Assembly (NCBI GenBank): GCA_002715005.1 | Contig: PAXN01000023.1 | Location: 49,493 to 85,823 of the forward strand | From: Rhodospirillaceae bacterium | GTDB lineage: Bacteria; Pseudomonadota; Alphaproteobacteria; UBA8366 | DNA length: 36,331 bases | Direction: 5' to 3' | Shown here: piece by piece, positions 1 through 8,392 of the stretch | Layout of the letters: every line of letters starts with the position of its first letter | Numbering within the stretch: position 1 is the stretch's first letter | Translations under genes and position numbers: made by a program | Notes under the pieces: model-generated | Databases searched by the model: none | Told to the model about the DNA's origin: nothing | The model's input: the letters and a program-made list of their open reading frames with translations, nothing else

Positions 1-570
1 ATTCGTATTATAGCGCGAACAATGATAACTGTTAGCGAGGATGAAGGGCAATCCCAAGTCGTGGAAAGCTCCATGACTGAATTTTGCTGAAGATTGCTTC
101 AATCCGAGCGCAGCCAAGACGCTATTATGAGCCAAGGTTCCGAGTGCAAGTATGAATTTTAAATTGGGCATATTGCTAATTTCAGCCGTTAGAAAAGGTC
201 GGCAGTTTTTAACTTCTGCACCGATCGGTTTATTTTGTGGGGGCACGCAGCGGACGGCATTGGTAATCCGTGTATCCTGCAATGTTAGGCCGTCGTTGGC
301 GTGCAAACCGTATTCACCTGCCGCGAAACCGAATTTTAATAAGGTGGCGTAGAGCAGGTCCCCGGCATAATCGCCGGTAAAAGGTCGTCCTGTCTGGTTG
401 GCGCCTTTCATGCCAGGGGCTAAGCCGACAATTAATAAACGTGCGTCAAGAGCCCCGAAACTGGGTACAGGTGCATTGTGAAAGGAGGGATGAGCGACAC
501 AGTTGTCTCTACGAAATTGAACAAGTCGCTCGCATAAGGCGCAATCTTGGGCCGGCATTGTATTTGTCAT
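1..570 (-). CDS. Uracil-DNA glycosylase, family 5-like (partial, cut by window edge)
   Basis: The minus-strand frame opens at an ATG at 570 (a second ATG lies four codons in) and runs without a stop off the left edge, giving 190 residues. It removes uracil (and possibly other deaminated bases) from DNA as the first step of base excision repair. Visible family marks are Cys10 and Cys13 (CALC) and two later cysteines (VRCVPP and NCRPF), which fit the four ligands of a [4Fe-4S] cluster. The segment GLAPGMKGANQTGRPFTGDY is the uracil-binding and water-activating loop of this family. SYHCSRYNTN near the cut end matches the C-terminal DNA-intercalation motif. Only the last few dozen residues should be missing. 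The family call is firm; assignment to family 5 rather than family 4 rests on the GLAPG loop and is a little less certain. Confidence 0.88.
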   Translation of the reverse strand, partial: MTNTMPAQDCALCERLVQFRRDNCVAHPSFHNAPVPSFGALDARLLIVGLAPGMKGANQTGRPFTGDYAGDLLYATLLKFGFAAGEYGLHANDGLTLQDTRITNAVRCVPPQNKPIGAEVKNCRPFLTAEISNMPNLKFILALGTLAHNSVLAALGLKQSSAKFSHGAFHDLGLPFILANSYHCSRYNTN

Positions 571-597
571 TGTAAACCAAAACGTATTCGAGCAGCA

Positions 598-1221
598 CTA
601 AGCGACTTCCACGACAGCTTCATCGTCGAAGTTATCTTCAAAGATTTCGAGGTCATCGGCGCTATTATCAAAATTCTGCTGACCTAATCGTTTTTTGGCG
701 ATACCATCGGCGAGGTCGTTAAGTTCAACAAAGAAATCCGCCTGCCTGCGCATCTCATCTGCTGCCATTGGTGGATTTGATTGAACGGTGCTGACGACGG
801 TAACTCGCGTGTTTTTTCGCTGAACCGCTTCGATAAGATGACGAAAATCTCCATCACCGGAAAATAAAACTACATGGTCTAATTTTTCCGATAATTCTAG
901 CATATCAACAGCAATTTCAACGTCCATATCTCCTTTGATTTTTCGTTTACCCTCGTCGTCGATAAACTCTTTAGCCGGTTTAGTGATGACCGTATAACCG
1001 TTATAATCGAGCCAATCAACGAGCGGGCGAATTGGAGAATAGTCCTGATTTTCCATGATAGCAGTGTAATAGTAGGTTCGAATGAGCCGGCCATGGCCGG
1101 ACAGGCGCTGCATCAATTTTTTATAATCTATGTCAAACCCTAGCAGTCGTGCTGCTGAATAGAGATTCGATCCATCAATAAATAGAGAATAAGTTTCGTT
1201 ACTATGAATGTGACTCAGCAA
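598..1221 (-). CDS. NYN domain (PIN-like, LabA/DUF88 type) protein
   Basis: A protein of about 207 residues related to the NYN family, a PIN-like nuclease fold with conserved acidic residues. The acidic motifs are present: LFIDGSNLY near the N terminus, GDMDVEIAVDML in the middle, and VLFSGDGDFRHLIE after it. The tail is acidic and low in complexity. A role in RNA cleavage is inferred from the fold, not shown. The frame can begin at TTG 1239 or TTG 1221. I chose 1221 because AGGGA at 1230-1234 lies 8 bases upstream; no ATG is available before the conserved core. It is divergent from rpoZ, as is common in Alphaproteobacteria, across a very AT-rich spacer. Confidence 0.85.
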   Translation of the reverse strand: MLSHIHSNETYSLFIDGSNLYSAARLLGFDIDYKKLMQRLSGHGRLIRTYYYTAIMENQDYSPIRPLVDWLDYNGYTVITKPAKEFIDDEGKRKIKGDMDVEIAVDMLELSEKLDHVVLFSGDGDFRHLIEAVQRKNTRVTVVSTVQSNPPMAADEMRRQADFFVELNDLADGIAKKRLGQQNFDNSADDLEIFEDNFDDEAVVEVA

Positions 1222-1427
1222 TATAAATATCCCTGTCAATTATTTAAAGTAATTAGTATTATAAATAATAGTTTTACTATATTGTTATTATCTTTATATT
1301 ATATCGGTAGTATTCGAAATATCCTGAATGTAGATGTAGCGTGTCACCGAACACTTGCAAGGTTTTATGATTTTTTTTTCAGGTTTAGCCCGATAATTTA
1401 AATTCTATTTGGTAATGAGGAAAATGC
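1222..1427. other. AT-rich divergent spacer between the NYN gene and rpoZ
   Basis: No credible gene lies here. Bases 1241-1320 hold only 11 G or C out of 80, far below the flanking coding sequence, and consist largely of alternating A/T runs with many TA steps. The region should contain the promoter for the minus-strand NYN gene and upstream sequence for rpoZ. Its composition suits bendable DNA or binding by a nucleoid protein such as the MucR-family regulator encoded further along in this window, but that link is inference. Confidence 0.6.
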
Positions 1428-1428
1428 T

Positions 1429-1457
1429 TGTACTTCGGGATCGTGCAGTCCTATAGT
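1429..1457 (+). promoter_or_regulatory. Predicted housekeeping sigma promoter for rpoZ
   Basis: TTGTAC at 1429-1434 (part of CTTGTAC) and TATAGT at 1452-1457 are separated by exactly 17 bases, close to the sigma-70 consensus and to the CTTG...TATA form common in Alphaproteobacteria. Transcription would begin near 1464, leaving a leader of about 35 bases before the rpoZ ATG at 1499, with ATGGAG at 1485-1490 as ribosome binding site. Transcription may continue into the (p)ppGpp synthetase gene. Confidence 0.6.
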
Positions 1458-1498
1458 CATCAACTTTTTGAATAACTTAAATAAATGGAGTGGTCCCT

Positions 1499-1855
1499 AT
1501 GGCCCGTGTCACGGTCGAGGATTGTATTGAGCGCGTATCCAACCGATTTGAGCTTGTGTTGCTAGCAGGCCAACGAAGTCGGAGTATTTCTGCTGGCGGC
1601 GAACTGACTGTCGAGCGCGACAACGACAAAAACCCAGTGGTTGCGTTGCGCGAAATTGCTGATGGGACAATTGAGTTAGATGAGTTGCGTGATTCTCTAG
1701 TAAAGGGACTTCAGAAAGTCGCAGAGATTGACGAGCCTGAAGAAGATGATTCAATGGAGTTTATAGCTGCTGCTTTGTTTGGTGAGGATGATACTGCGGA
1801 CTCAGGGTCCGGGACGACCAGTGGCTCTGCTACAGGTGGTAAACCCGCCTCTTAA
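1499..1855 (+). CDS. rpoZ: DNA-directed RNA polymerase omega subunit
   Basis: Omega is the small RNA polymerase subunit that assists assembly by clamping beta-prime. The 118-residue product starts [20 protein letters not shown] and continues with the [10 protein letters not shown] stretch, the standard omega N-terminal signature, followed by a [11 protein letters not shown] segment. The C-terminal half is an acidic tail ending in a Ser/Gly/Thr-rich stretch, longer than in enterobacteria but usual for this class. I chose the ATG at 1499 because GGAG lies 8 bases upstream; a GTG three codons earlier is in frame but would add only MVP. It lies 69 bases upstream of the (p)ppGpp enzyme gene, the usual arrangement linking omega and the stringent response. 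Confidence 0.95.
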   Translation: MARVTVEDCIERVSNRFELVLLAGQRSRSISAGGELTVERDNDKNPVVALREIADGTIELDELRDSLVKGLQKVAEIDEPEEDDSMEFIAAALFGEDDTADSGSGTTSGSATGGKPAS

Positions 1856-1924
1856 TAGCAAGTCGATTTACTCACGGTGGAGTTGCTCCAGTAGGGCGCC
1901 ATCGTACCGCAGGAATATTGAAGC

Positions 1925-4066
1925 ATGATGCGGCAGTACGAGCTGGTGGAGCGCGTTCGGAGTTATGATCCGAGTGCCGATGAAGTTGCCCTCAACAAAG
2001 CGTACGTTTTCTCGATGCAAGCGCATGGCACTCAAAAGCGTGCTTCTGGAGATCCGTATTTCTCTCATCCGGTCGAAGTTGCAGGCATTTTGTCTGAGAA
2101 AAAACTCGATGCAGCCTCGATTATAACAGGGTTATTGCATGACACTGTTGAAGACACCGTTGCAACATTACCAGATATACAAGGTCGCTTTGGTGACGAG
2201 ATAGCGCGTTTGGTGGATGGGGTAACCAAACTCAGTCAGTTAGAATTGCAATCGGGTAGCACGAAACAAGCGGAAAATTTTCGTAAGCTCGTGCTCGCCA
2301 TGTCTGAAGATATTCGGGTGCTGATAGTCAAAATCGCAGATCGTCTGCATAATATGAGGACCTTGAGTTTTATTAAATCCTCAGAAAAACGTCACCGTAT
2401 TGCAATGGAGACAATGGAAATATATGTGCCTTTAGCACAACGAATTGGTATTCGCGATTGGCAAAATGAATTGGAGGATTTGGCATTTGGTGAGTTAAAT
2501 TTTGATGCCCGTGAATCTATCATCAAACGTTTGGACTTTCTCCATAAGGAAAGTGGTGATGTCATCGGACGTATTATTGATTCTTTGCGACGCAATCTCT
2601 CCTCAATTAGTATAGAAGCCGATGTGCATGGGCGCGAAAAGCGGCCTCATTCAATTTGGCGAAAAATGCGGCGCAATTCCGTAGGGTTTGAGCAATTATC
2701 TGATACGATGGCGTTTCGGATTGTTGTTAAATCTGTTGAGGATTGTTATCGCGTCTTGTGGTGTGTACATAGCAATTATCCGCTCGTTACTGGACGCTTC
2801 AAGGACTATATTTCTTTGCCGAAACAAAATGGTTACCAGTCACTTCATACTGACGTAATCGGGCCAGAAAACCAGCGTATCGAGATTCAAATTCGAACTA
2901 CAGAGATGCACGATGTGGCGGAGCTCGGCGTGGCCGCGCATTGGCAATATAAAGAAGGCGTCAAGCTGGATCGTAAAACTGAGGGGCGCCAGTATCGTTG
3001 GCTGCGCGAATTGTTAGAAATTCTGGAGAATGCCGGCGGGCCAGAAGAATTTCTCGAGCACACAAGAATGGAGATGTTTCCTGATCAACTTTTTTGCTTC
3101 TCGCCCAAGGGAGAAGTTCAGGTTCTTCCTAAAGGGGCGACGCCAATAGATTTTGCGTATGCGGTTCATACCGATGTTGGAAACAATTGTGTTGGTGCCA
3201 AGATAAATGGCCGAATGATGCCGCTTCGCACGCAGCTCAGAAATGGCGACCAAGTGGAAATATTAACGTCTAATTCACAAGTGCCTTCACCGGGTTGGGC
3301 GAGCTTTGTGGTTACTGCCAAAGCACGTTCCAGCATCCGACGGTTCGTCCGTATACAACGAAACGATGAATATTGCCGCTTAGGTCGCGAAATCGTTCAG
3401 AAGGTATTCATGCAAGAGGGCTACGAATATTCGGATACTGCTCTTTCAAACCTTTTACTTGAATTCAAATCGGATTCTCTGGACGATCTGTTTACCCGCG
3501 TGGGCCAAGGAGAGATTGCCGGTCATGATGTGTTGATGGTTGTATTCCCCGGTATAAAAACTGATCGGACTTTATTACTAGATAAGGGAAAAAGTATCGC
3601 ACGGGCGGGCGAGTTTTCAGTTGAAATCACAGGGTTTGCTCCGGGCATGGAGGTTGGTTTTGCGAAGTGCTGTCACCCTCTGCCAGGGGATCGTATTATT
3701 GGAATCTTGACCACTGGTAAAGGAATCTCCATTCACACGCTTGATTGTGAAGCGTTAGAGATATTTACGGAAATGCCGGAGCGATGGATGGAAGTTGGCT
3801 GGGCCGGCGATGGCACAAAATTGGCAAAATTTATTGGGCGAATTCGTATTGTCCTGGCTAACGAACCCGGCGCGCTCGGTACGCTTTCGACAGTTATTGG
3901 ACGTGATGGTGGCAATATTAGCAATCTTCGAGTGATCGACCGTTCTCCAGATTTTTTTGAATTAATCATTGATGTCGAAGTGTCTGATAGCAATCATATG
4001 TCGGATATTATAGCCGCGCTTCGAGCAACGTCGGCAGTACGTGATGTTGAGCGCGCAGGCCATTGA
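1925..4066 (+). CDS. spoT: Bifunctional (p)ppGpp synthetase/hydrolase (Rsh, RelA/SpoT family)
   Basis: This enzyme makes and degrades the alarmone (p)ppGpp, controlling the stringent response. The 713-residue protein has the full long-RSH layout. The HD hydrolase domain comes first, with His48 in YFSHPV and His72-Asp73 in LLHDTVEDT, so the hydrolase should be active. The synthetase domain follows around residues 240-370, with GRFKDYISLPKQNGYQSLH. A TGS domain begins near residue 390 (DQLFCFSPKGEVQVLPKGA). A conserved-cysteine region (GFAKCCHPLPGDRIIG) and a C-terminal ACT domain complete it. Both catalytic halves look intact, as expected for the single Rsh typical of Alphaproteobacteria. AGGA at 1911-1914 precedes ATG 1925; a second ATG follows immediately. 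It lies directly downstream of rpoZ. Confidence 0.96.
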   Translation: MMRQYELVERVRSYDPSADEVALNKAYVFSMQAHGTQKRASGDPYFSHPVEVAGILSEKKLDAASIITGLLHDTVEDTVATLPDIQGRFGDEIARLVDGVTKLSQLELQSGSTKQAENFRKLVLAMSEDIRVLIVKIADRLHNMRTLSFIKSSEKRHRIAMETMEIYVPLAQRIGIRDWQNELEDLAFGELNFDARESIIKRLDFLHKESGDVIGRIIDSLRRNLSSISIEADVHGREKRPHSIWRKMRRNSVGFEQLSDTMAFRIVVKSVEDCYRVLWCVHSNYPLVTGRFKDYISLPKQNGYQSLHTDVIGPENQRIEIQIRTTEMHDVAELGVAAHWQYKEGVKLDRKTEGRQYRWLRELLEILENAGGPEEFLEHTRMEMFPDQLFCFSPKGEVQVLPKGATPIDFAYAVHTDVGNNCVGAKINGRMMPLRTQLRNGDQVEILTSNSQVPSPGWASFVVTAKARSSIRRFVRIQRNDEYCRLGREIVQKVFMQEGYEYSDTALSNLLLEFKSDSLDDLFTRVGQGEIAGHDVLMVVFPGIKTDRTLLLDKGKSIARAGEFSVEITGFAPGMEVGFAKCCHPLPGDRIIGILTTGKGISIHTLDCEALEIFTEMPERWMEVGWAGDGTKLAKFIGRIRIVLANEPGALGTLSTVIGRDGGNISNLRVIDRSPDFFELIIDVEVSDSNHMSDIIAALRATSAVRDVERAGH

Positions 4067-4140
4067 CTTCAAGCGAACTAATTCCATTATTTGTACTCTA
4101 TAAAATTTCCTCCGGACAAAAGTAACTGAATTTAAAGCGT

Positions 4141-4728
4141 ATGTTCAGACGAAGAGAAAAACCAAGCCTGCCAAGACGGGTCAGTAATTTCCTGTGGCCC
4201 TCAATCGGGTGGCGGCGCTGGCTTATTTACCTTAAGCATCGGTTGGGGCGTCTTCCTGGCACTCCTTACAGTATAGCAGCGGGATTTGCATGTGGTGCGG
4301 CGATTTCGTTCACACCGTTTGTTGGATTTCATTTTTTTCTGGGCGGGATATGGGCGTGGATAATACGTGCCAATATCCTGGCGTCTGCAATCGGTACAGC
4401 GGTTGGAAATCCTTGGACCTTCCCCTTTATTTGGATTTGGCTCTATAACCTGGGTAATTGGATGGGGGCTGGAAGTGCCGATTCCGCGGCCCAATCTTTA
4501 GAATTCGAAAATTTTTTTACCGGTATGTTTGATGGTGTTTTGATGATGGATATGGGGTATTTGGTCGAATATGTTTGGCCTGTTCTTTGGCCGATGTTGT
4601 TAGGCGCTATTCCCACAATAATATTTGTCTGGATTTTGTTCTATCTGCCTTTAAATTCTTTAATACACACTTACCAAGTCCGGCGTCTGCGACGATTGCG
4701 AAGGAATGAGTATAAGGGTGAAAGCTAA
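4141..4728 (+). CDS. DUF2062 membrane protein
   Basis: A 195-residue integral membrane protein of the DUF2062 family, function unknown. It shows the family pattern: a basic N terminus, then [20 protein letters not shown] with FTPFVGFHF, a first hydrophobic stretch, then [18 protein letters not shown], and a last hydrophobic segment ([20 protein letters not shown]) before a very basic end (RRLRRLRR). About three to four membrane spans are likely. The gene ends one base before the chosen pdxJ start, so the two are probably translated from one message; DUF2062 genes commonly sit next to pdxJ/acpS in this class. The ATG at 4141 has no strong ribosome binding site. Confidence 0.88.
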   Translation: MFRRREKPSLPRRVSNFLWPSIGWRRWLIYLKHRLGRLPGTPYSIAAGFACGAAISFTPFVGFHFFLGGIWAWIIRANILASAIGTAVGNPWTFPFIWIWLYNLGNWMGAGSADSAAQSLEFENFFTGMFDGVLMMDMGYLVEYVWPVLWPMLLGAIPTIIFVWILFYLPLNSLIHTYQVRRLRRLRRNEYKGES

Positions 4729-4729
4729 G

Positions 4730-5476
4730 ATGGTTAATCCTATGAGATTGGGCGTAAATATTGACCATGTAGCTACTGTACGAAATGCACGAGGCGGCAC
4801 TAAACCTGATCCGGTGCGCGCGGCGCATCTTGCTATTCAAGCAGGGGCGGATGGCATTACAGCGCATTTACGAGAAGATCGACGACATGTTCGTGATGAT
4901 GATATTACGCGATTACGGGCGCAGATAGATAAGCCGCTAAACTTTGAAATGGCGGCAACTGACGAAATGCAGAAAATCGCATTAAAGGTGAAGCCTCACG
5001 CAGTTTGTATTGTGCCAGAAAAACGTAAGGAACGTACGACCGAAGGCGGTTTAGACGCTATTGGCGGTTATGAACATTTATCGATCTTCATCCCTCCCCT
5101 GCTAGATGCCGGCATCCGTGTATCTCTTTTTATTGAAGCGTCTCCATCCCAATTAGATGCGGCGAAGTCTTTGGGAGCGCAAACCGTTGAGCTTCATACG
5201 GGTCAATATTGCGATGAGATTGGCGATGCCCGGACAGTGGAGCTTTCGCGCATCTTAGTGGCTGCCGGACACGCAGCTGACATCGGCTTAGAATGCCATG
5301 CTGGGCATGGACTCACTTTCGACACTGTCGGCCCAATTGCTGCCATAGAGTCTATCGTTGAACTTAATATAGGCCATTTCCTAATAGGAGAGGCAATTTA
5401 CCTCGGCATTGAAAATGCAGTTAGACGAATGCGTATGCTCATGGATGAAGCGCGTTTAGAAAATGGAAATTTATGA
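4730..5476 (+). CDS. pdxJ: Pyridoxine 5'-phosphate synthase
   Basis: PdxJ condenses 1-deoxyxylulose 5-phosphate with 3-amino-2-oxopropyl phosphate to form pyridoxine 5'-phosphate in the DXP-dependent vitamin B6 pathway. The 248-residue product matches the family length. Diagnostic motifs are [17 protein letters not shown] at the N terminus (substrate loop with conserved His), [42 protein letters not shown] and [10 protein letters not shown], then the phosphate-binding end [13 protein letters not shown] chose ATG 4730 rather than 4706 because the 4706 ATG directly abuts its AAGGA and would overlap DUF2062, whereas 4730 keeps AAGGGTG upstream. Its stop overlaps the acpS start by four bases (ATGA), indicating translational coupling. 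Confidence 0.95.
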   Translation: MVNPMRLGVNIDHVATVRNARGGTKPDPVRAAHLAIQAGADGITAHLREDRRHVRDDDITRLRAQIDKPLNFEMAATDEMQKIALKVKPHAVCIVPEKRKERTTEGGLDAIGGYEHLSIFIPPLLDAGIRVSLFIEASPSQLDAAKSLGAQTVELHTGQYCDEIGDARTVELSRILVAAGHAADIGLECHAGHGLTFDTVGPIAAIESIVELNIGHFLIGEAIYLGIENAVRRMRMLMDEARLENGNL

Positions 5477-5874
5477 TTATCGGTATTGGCAGTGACCTGA
5501 TCGATATTCGACGAGTTAGGAAGACCCTTAAGCGGTTTCCAGGTAAGTTTGAGGAGAGATGCTTCACTAAAACTGAGCGTGAGAAATCAGATAAACGGCG
5601 CAATAGGGCAGAGAGTTATGCCAAACGTTATGCTGCGAAGGAAGCTTGTTCTAAGGCACTTGGGACCGGTTTTCGGCGAGGCGTTTTTTGGTCCGATATT
5701 GGCGTGGTCAATTTGCCGAGTGGGAAGCCAAGCATGGAATTGACGGGTGGTGCATTAAAGCGCCTCCAGGAAATCACACCCGGGGGCATGATTGCAAAGA
5801 TTGATGTAAGCATAACTGATGAGTTTCCCATTGCTCAGGTGATCGTTATTATTTCCGGTGAACCGGAATTATAA
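5473..5874 (+). CDS. acpS: Holo-[acyl-carrier-protein] synthase
   Basis: AcpS transfers 4'-phosphopantetheine from coenzyme A to apo-ACP, activating it for fatty acid synthesis. The 133-residue protein has the two AcpS signatures: [13 protein letters not shown] at the N terminus, whose Asp binds magnesium, and [19 protein letters not shown], with the catalytic Glu in KEA. RCFTKTE lies between them. The length is typical. The ATG overlaps the pdxJ stop codon, giving the familiar pdxJ-acpS coupled pair. The next gene, lepB, begins about 90 bases downstream. Confidence 0.95.
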   Translation: MIIGIGSDLIDIRRVRKTLKRFPGKFEERCFTKTEREKSDKRRNRAESYAKRYAAKEACSKALGTGFRRGVFWSDIGVVNLPSGKPSMELTGGALKRLQEITPGGMIAKIDVSITDEFPIAQVIVIISGEPEL

Positions 5875-5965
5875 TATTTGCGCTATCTTGCTTGACATTG
5901 TGCCTCTAGCCCGCCCATTTTGGCACATACTTGAATATTTATTAAAAAGTTTTTGGCTGATTCCT

Positions 5966-6775
5966 ATGCCCATTGACCCCGGTAATTCTGATCCATCTTC
6001 CAAAGCAGAGCTAAAAAAAAGCGGTGGTTTTCTGGAAACACTCCGGACAATCTTTTATGCAATTCTGATTGCATTCGTTATCAGAACGTTTGCGTATGAG
6101 CCCTTTAATATTCCCTCTGGTTCGATGATCCCGACGTTGTTGGTCGGCGATTATCTCTTTGTCTCTAAATTTTCGTATGGTTATTCGAAGCATTCCTTCC
6201 CTTTCAGCTTTGCGCCGATTAACGGACGTGTTTTGTCGAGTGAGCCTAAGCGCGGTGATGTCGCCGTATTTAAACTGCCAACGGACAATAAAACCGATTA
6301 CATCAAGCGCATCATCGGCCTGCCCGGCGATCGTGTTCAGGTGAAGAAAGGGTTACTCCATGTGAACGGAACTCGCGTTCCACGCAAACCGACTAAGAAA
6401 TTTGAATTTAGCACTTCTTTTGGCCAAGTTCGCCGCGTTGCGCAGTATGTTGAAACACTGCCCAACGAAAAGGGCCATCTTATTATTGAAGAGCAAGGCG
6501 ATTTTGGGCCTTTGGATGATACCCAAGAGTTTATTGTTCCCAAAGGACACTATTTCGCCATGGGAGATAATCGTGATAACTCGTCGGATAGCCGGGTAGT
6601 CTCTATGATGTCCAACGGGCGCGTGATCATGCCTGTAGGTTTTGTTCCATTTGAAAACTTGGTAGGTCGGGCGGAGTTTTTGTTCTTCTCCACCGATGGT
6701 AGCGCTAGACTTTGGGAAATTTGGAAATGGCCCTTTTCTATTCGTTACGGACGGTTGTTCAATCGTATCGAATAG
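5966..6775 (+). CDS. lepB: Signal peptidase I
   Basis: LepB is the membrane-bound Ser/Lys protease that cuts signal peptides from exported proteins. From ATG 5966 the product is 269 residues: a short polar N terminus, one membrane span around residues 25-41 (RTIFYAILIAFVIRTFAYEP), then the catalytic site. Ser53 (NIPSGSMIPTL) and Lys114 (DYIKRIIGLPGD) form the dyad, and FAMGDNRDNSSDSR is the conserved box near the C terminus. The open frame extends upstream to a GTG at 5858 overlapping acpS, which would add 36 residues with an extra hydrophobic stretch. I prefer 5966 because it gives the usual length, although it lacks a clear ribosome binding site. It lies upstream of rnc in the common lepB-rnc-era order. 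Confidence 0.94.
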   Translation: MPIDPGNSDPSSKAELKKSGGFLETLRTIFYAILIAFVIRTFAYEPFNIPSGSMIPTLLVGDYLFVSKFSYGYSKHSFPFSFAPINGRVLSSEPKRGDVAVFKLPTDNKTDYIKRIIGLPGDRVQVKKGLLHVNGTRVPRKPTKKFEFSTSFGQVRRVAQYVETLPNEKGHLIIEEQGDFGPLDDTQEFIVPKGHYFAMGDNRDNSSDSRVVSMMSNGRVIMPVGFVPFENLVGRAEFLFFSTDGSARLWEIWKWPFSIRYGRLFNRIE

Positions 6776-6809
6776 ACCTCTTTACCATATCGCCTTGAGG
6801 GGCTGAGAG

Positions 6810-7478
6810 ATGGCAGCTGAGTTAACGGATATTCTTGGATACAAATTTTCTAATAAAACGCTTGTGACCGAAGCGTTAACCCATCGTAGTAGAGTTCGCA
6901 CTAACACCGGTAGCTATGAACGGCTCGAATTCCTTGGTGATAGAGTGCTGGCGCTGGTCATCGCTGATCTTCTGCTTACCGAATTTCCTAGCGAGGCGGA
7001 GGGGTCGCTCGCCAAGCGGTTTGCAGAATTGGTGCGGCGTGAAACTCTCGCGGAGGTTGCTGGAAAGGCGGGCATAGCAAGCCATATTCTTTTGGGTGTT
7101 TCGGAAAAAGAAAGGGGCGGGCGAGAAAGCAAAACAATTTTGGCTGATGTATGTGAGGCCCTTTTGGGAGCAATTTACCTCGATGGAGGTCTTGAGCCAG
7201 CGCGTGCCTTTATCGAACAATACTTTTTACCTAGGATCCAGGAAACTATGGAACCGCCCCAAGATGCCAAAACTGCTTTACAAGAATGGGCCCAAAGCAA
7301 AGGATACGGTCTGCCGACCTATCGTCAGGTTTTATGTGACGGACCGGACCACGCACCTGTTTTCACTATTTCTGTGACTGTAAAGGGTATTTCGCCGGCA
7401 CAGGGCACTGGTTCATCTAAGCGAATTGCTGAACAAGCAGCGGCGAAACAATTTTTAGCGGGACAAAGCGATGACTAA
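6810..7478 (+). CDS. rnc: Ribonuclease III
   Basis: RNase III cleaves double-stranded RNA in rRNA maturation and mRNA turnover. The 222-residue protein has the RNase III signature ERLEFLGDRVLALVIADLL near residue 40, with the catalytic acidic residues, and the second acidic cluster ILADVCEALLGAIYLDGG around residues 110-130. A double-stranded RNA-binding domain follows from about residue 155 (AKTALQEWAQSKGYGLPTY) and ends with SSKRIAEQAAAKQFL. The start is preceded by GAGGGGCTGAGAG. The gene overlaps the era start by eight bases, so rnc and era are likely coupled as in many bacteria. Confidence 0.96.
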   Translation: MAAELTDILGYKFSNKTLVTEALTHRSRVRTNTGSYERLEFLGDRVLALVIADLLLTEFPSEAEGSLAKRFAELVRRETLAEVAGKAGIASHILLGVSEKERGGRESKTILADVCEALLGAIYLDGGLEPARAFIEQYFLPRIQETMEPPQDAKTALQEWAQSKGYGLPTYRQVLCDGPDHAPVFTISVTVKGISPAQGTGSSKRIAEQAAAKQFLAGQSDD

Positions 7479-8373
7479 AAAAAAAGAGCGCTTCGGGTTT
7501 GTCGCAGTGATTGGGCCGCCAAATGCAGGTAAGTCAACCCTGATAAACCAAGTGGTTGGCGGTAAAGTGAGTATCGTTACGCCAAAAGTTCAGACAACGC
7601 GGGCACGGGTATTAGGGATTATGGTGCATCGTCATAGCCAAATCGCTTTTATTGATACCCCCGGTATATTCGAACCCAAAAAGCGCCTAGACCGCGCTAT
7701 GGTCGATGCTGCATGGACAGGATCTTCTGATTCAGATTTAGCAGTGTTGATGATTGATGTGAAGGTCGGTGTTGATCCTGATGCAAAACGTATTTTGGAT
7801 GGATTGAGAAAATTTAAAAAGCACGCGGTATTGGTATTGAATAAAATTGATTTGGTTAAGCCAGAGGAATTGTTGGCGTTGAGTTCTGATTTCAACGAAC
7901 AATTTCCCTTTGAGAAAACTTTTATGATATCTGCTGCTAAAGGACTTGGGGTAAAAGATTTTTTGAATTTCCTAGCAGATACGGTACCCAAAGGCGTTTG
8001 GCATTTCCCGGAAGATCAAATGTCGGATATGCCGGTTCGGCTAATTGCGGCAGAGGTTACGCGAGAAAAACTCTTTTTGGCACTTCGTCAAGAAGTGCCT
8101 TATTCGGCCACAGTAGAAACAGAAGACTGGGAAGATTTCGATGATGGCAGTGTTAAAATTTGTCAGACAATTTATGTGGAACGCGATACTCAGAAGGCGA
8201 TTGTGCTGGGTAAAGGAGGCGCCATGGTGAGGCGCCTCAGTACCGAGGCGCGTATGGATCTAAAAGAAATGTTAGACCGTAACGTTCATCTTTTTTTGTT
8301 CGTTAAGGTTCGTGAAAAATGGATGGATGATCGCGAGCGCTTTGAGCCGTGGGGCCTAAATTTCAATGCATGA
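7471..8373 (+). CDS. era: Ribosome-assembly GTPase Era
   Basis: Era binds the 3' end of 16S rRNA and helps mature the 30S subunit. The 300-residue protein has the GTPase boxes in order: G1 GPPNAGKST near residue 15, the effector region TPKVQTTR, G3 DTPG, and G4 NKID around residue 128. The C-terminal KH domain contains VLGKGGAMVRRLSTEAR and ends with VREKWMDDRERFEPWGLNF. Length and domain order are typical. It overlaps rnc by eight bases and is followed 19 bases later by recO, the standard rnc-era-recO arrangement. Confidence 0.97.
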   Translation: MTKKKERFGFVAVIGPPNAGKSTLINQVVGGKVSIVTPKVQTTRARVLGIMVHRHSQIAFIDTPGIFEPKKRLDRAMVDAAWTGSSDSDLAVLMIDVKVGVDPDAKRILDGLRKFKKHAVLVLNKIDLVKPEELLALSSDFNEQFPFEKTFMISAAKGLGVKDFLNFLADTVPKGVWHFPEDQMSDMPVRLIAAEVTREKLFLALRQEVPYSATVETEDWEDFDDGSVKICQTIYVERDTQKAIVLGKGGAMVRRLSTEARMDLKEMLDRNVHLFLFVKVREKWMDDRERFEPWGLNFNA

Positions 8374-8392
8374 GAGCGAGGAATTCGGTTAA

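Noticed and set aside
152-352. 66-residue plus-strand frame at the left edge
   Set aside because: Antisense to the uracil-DNA glycosylase that explains all conserved motifs here.
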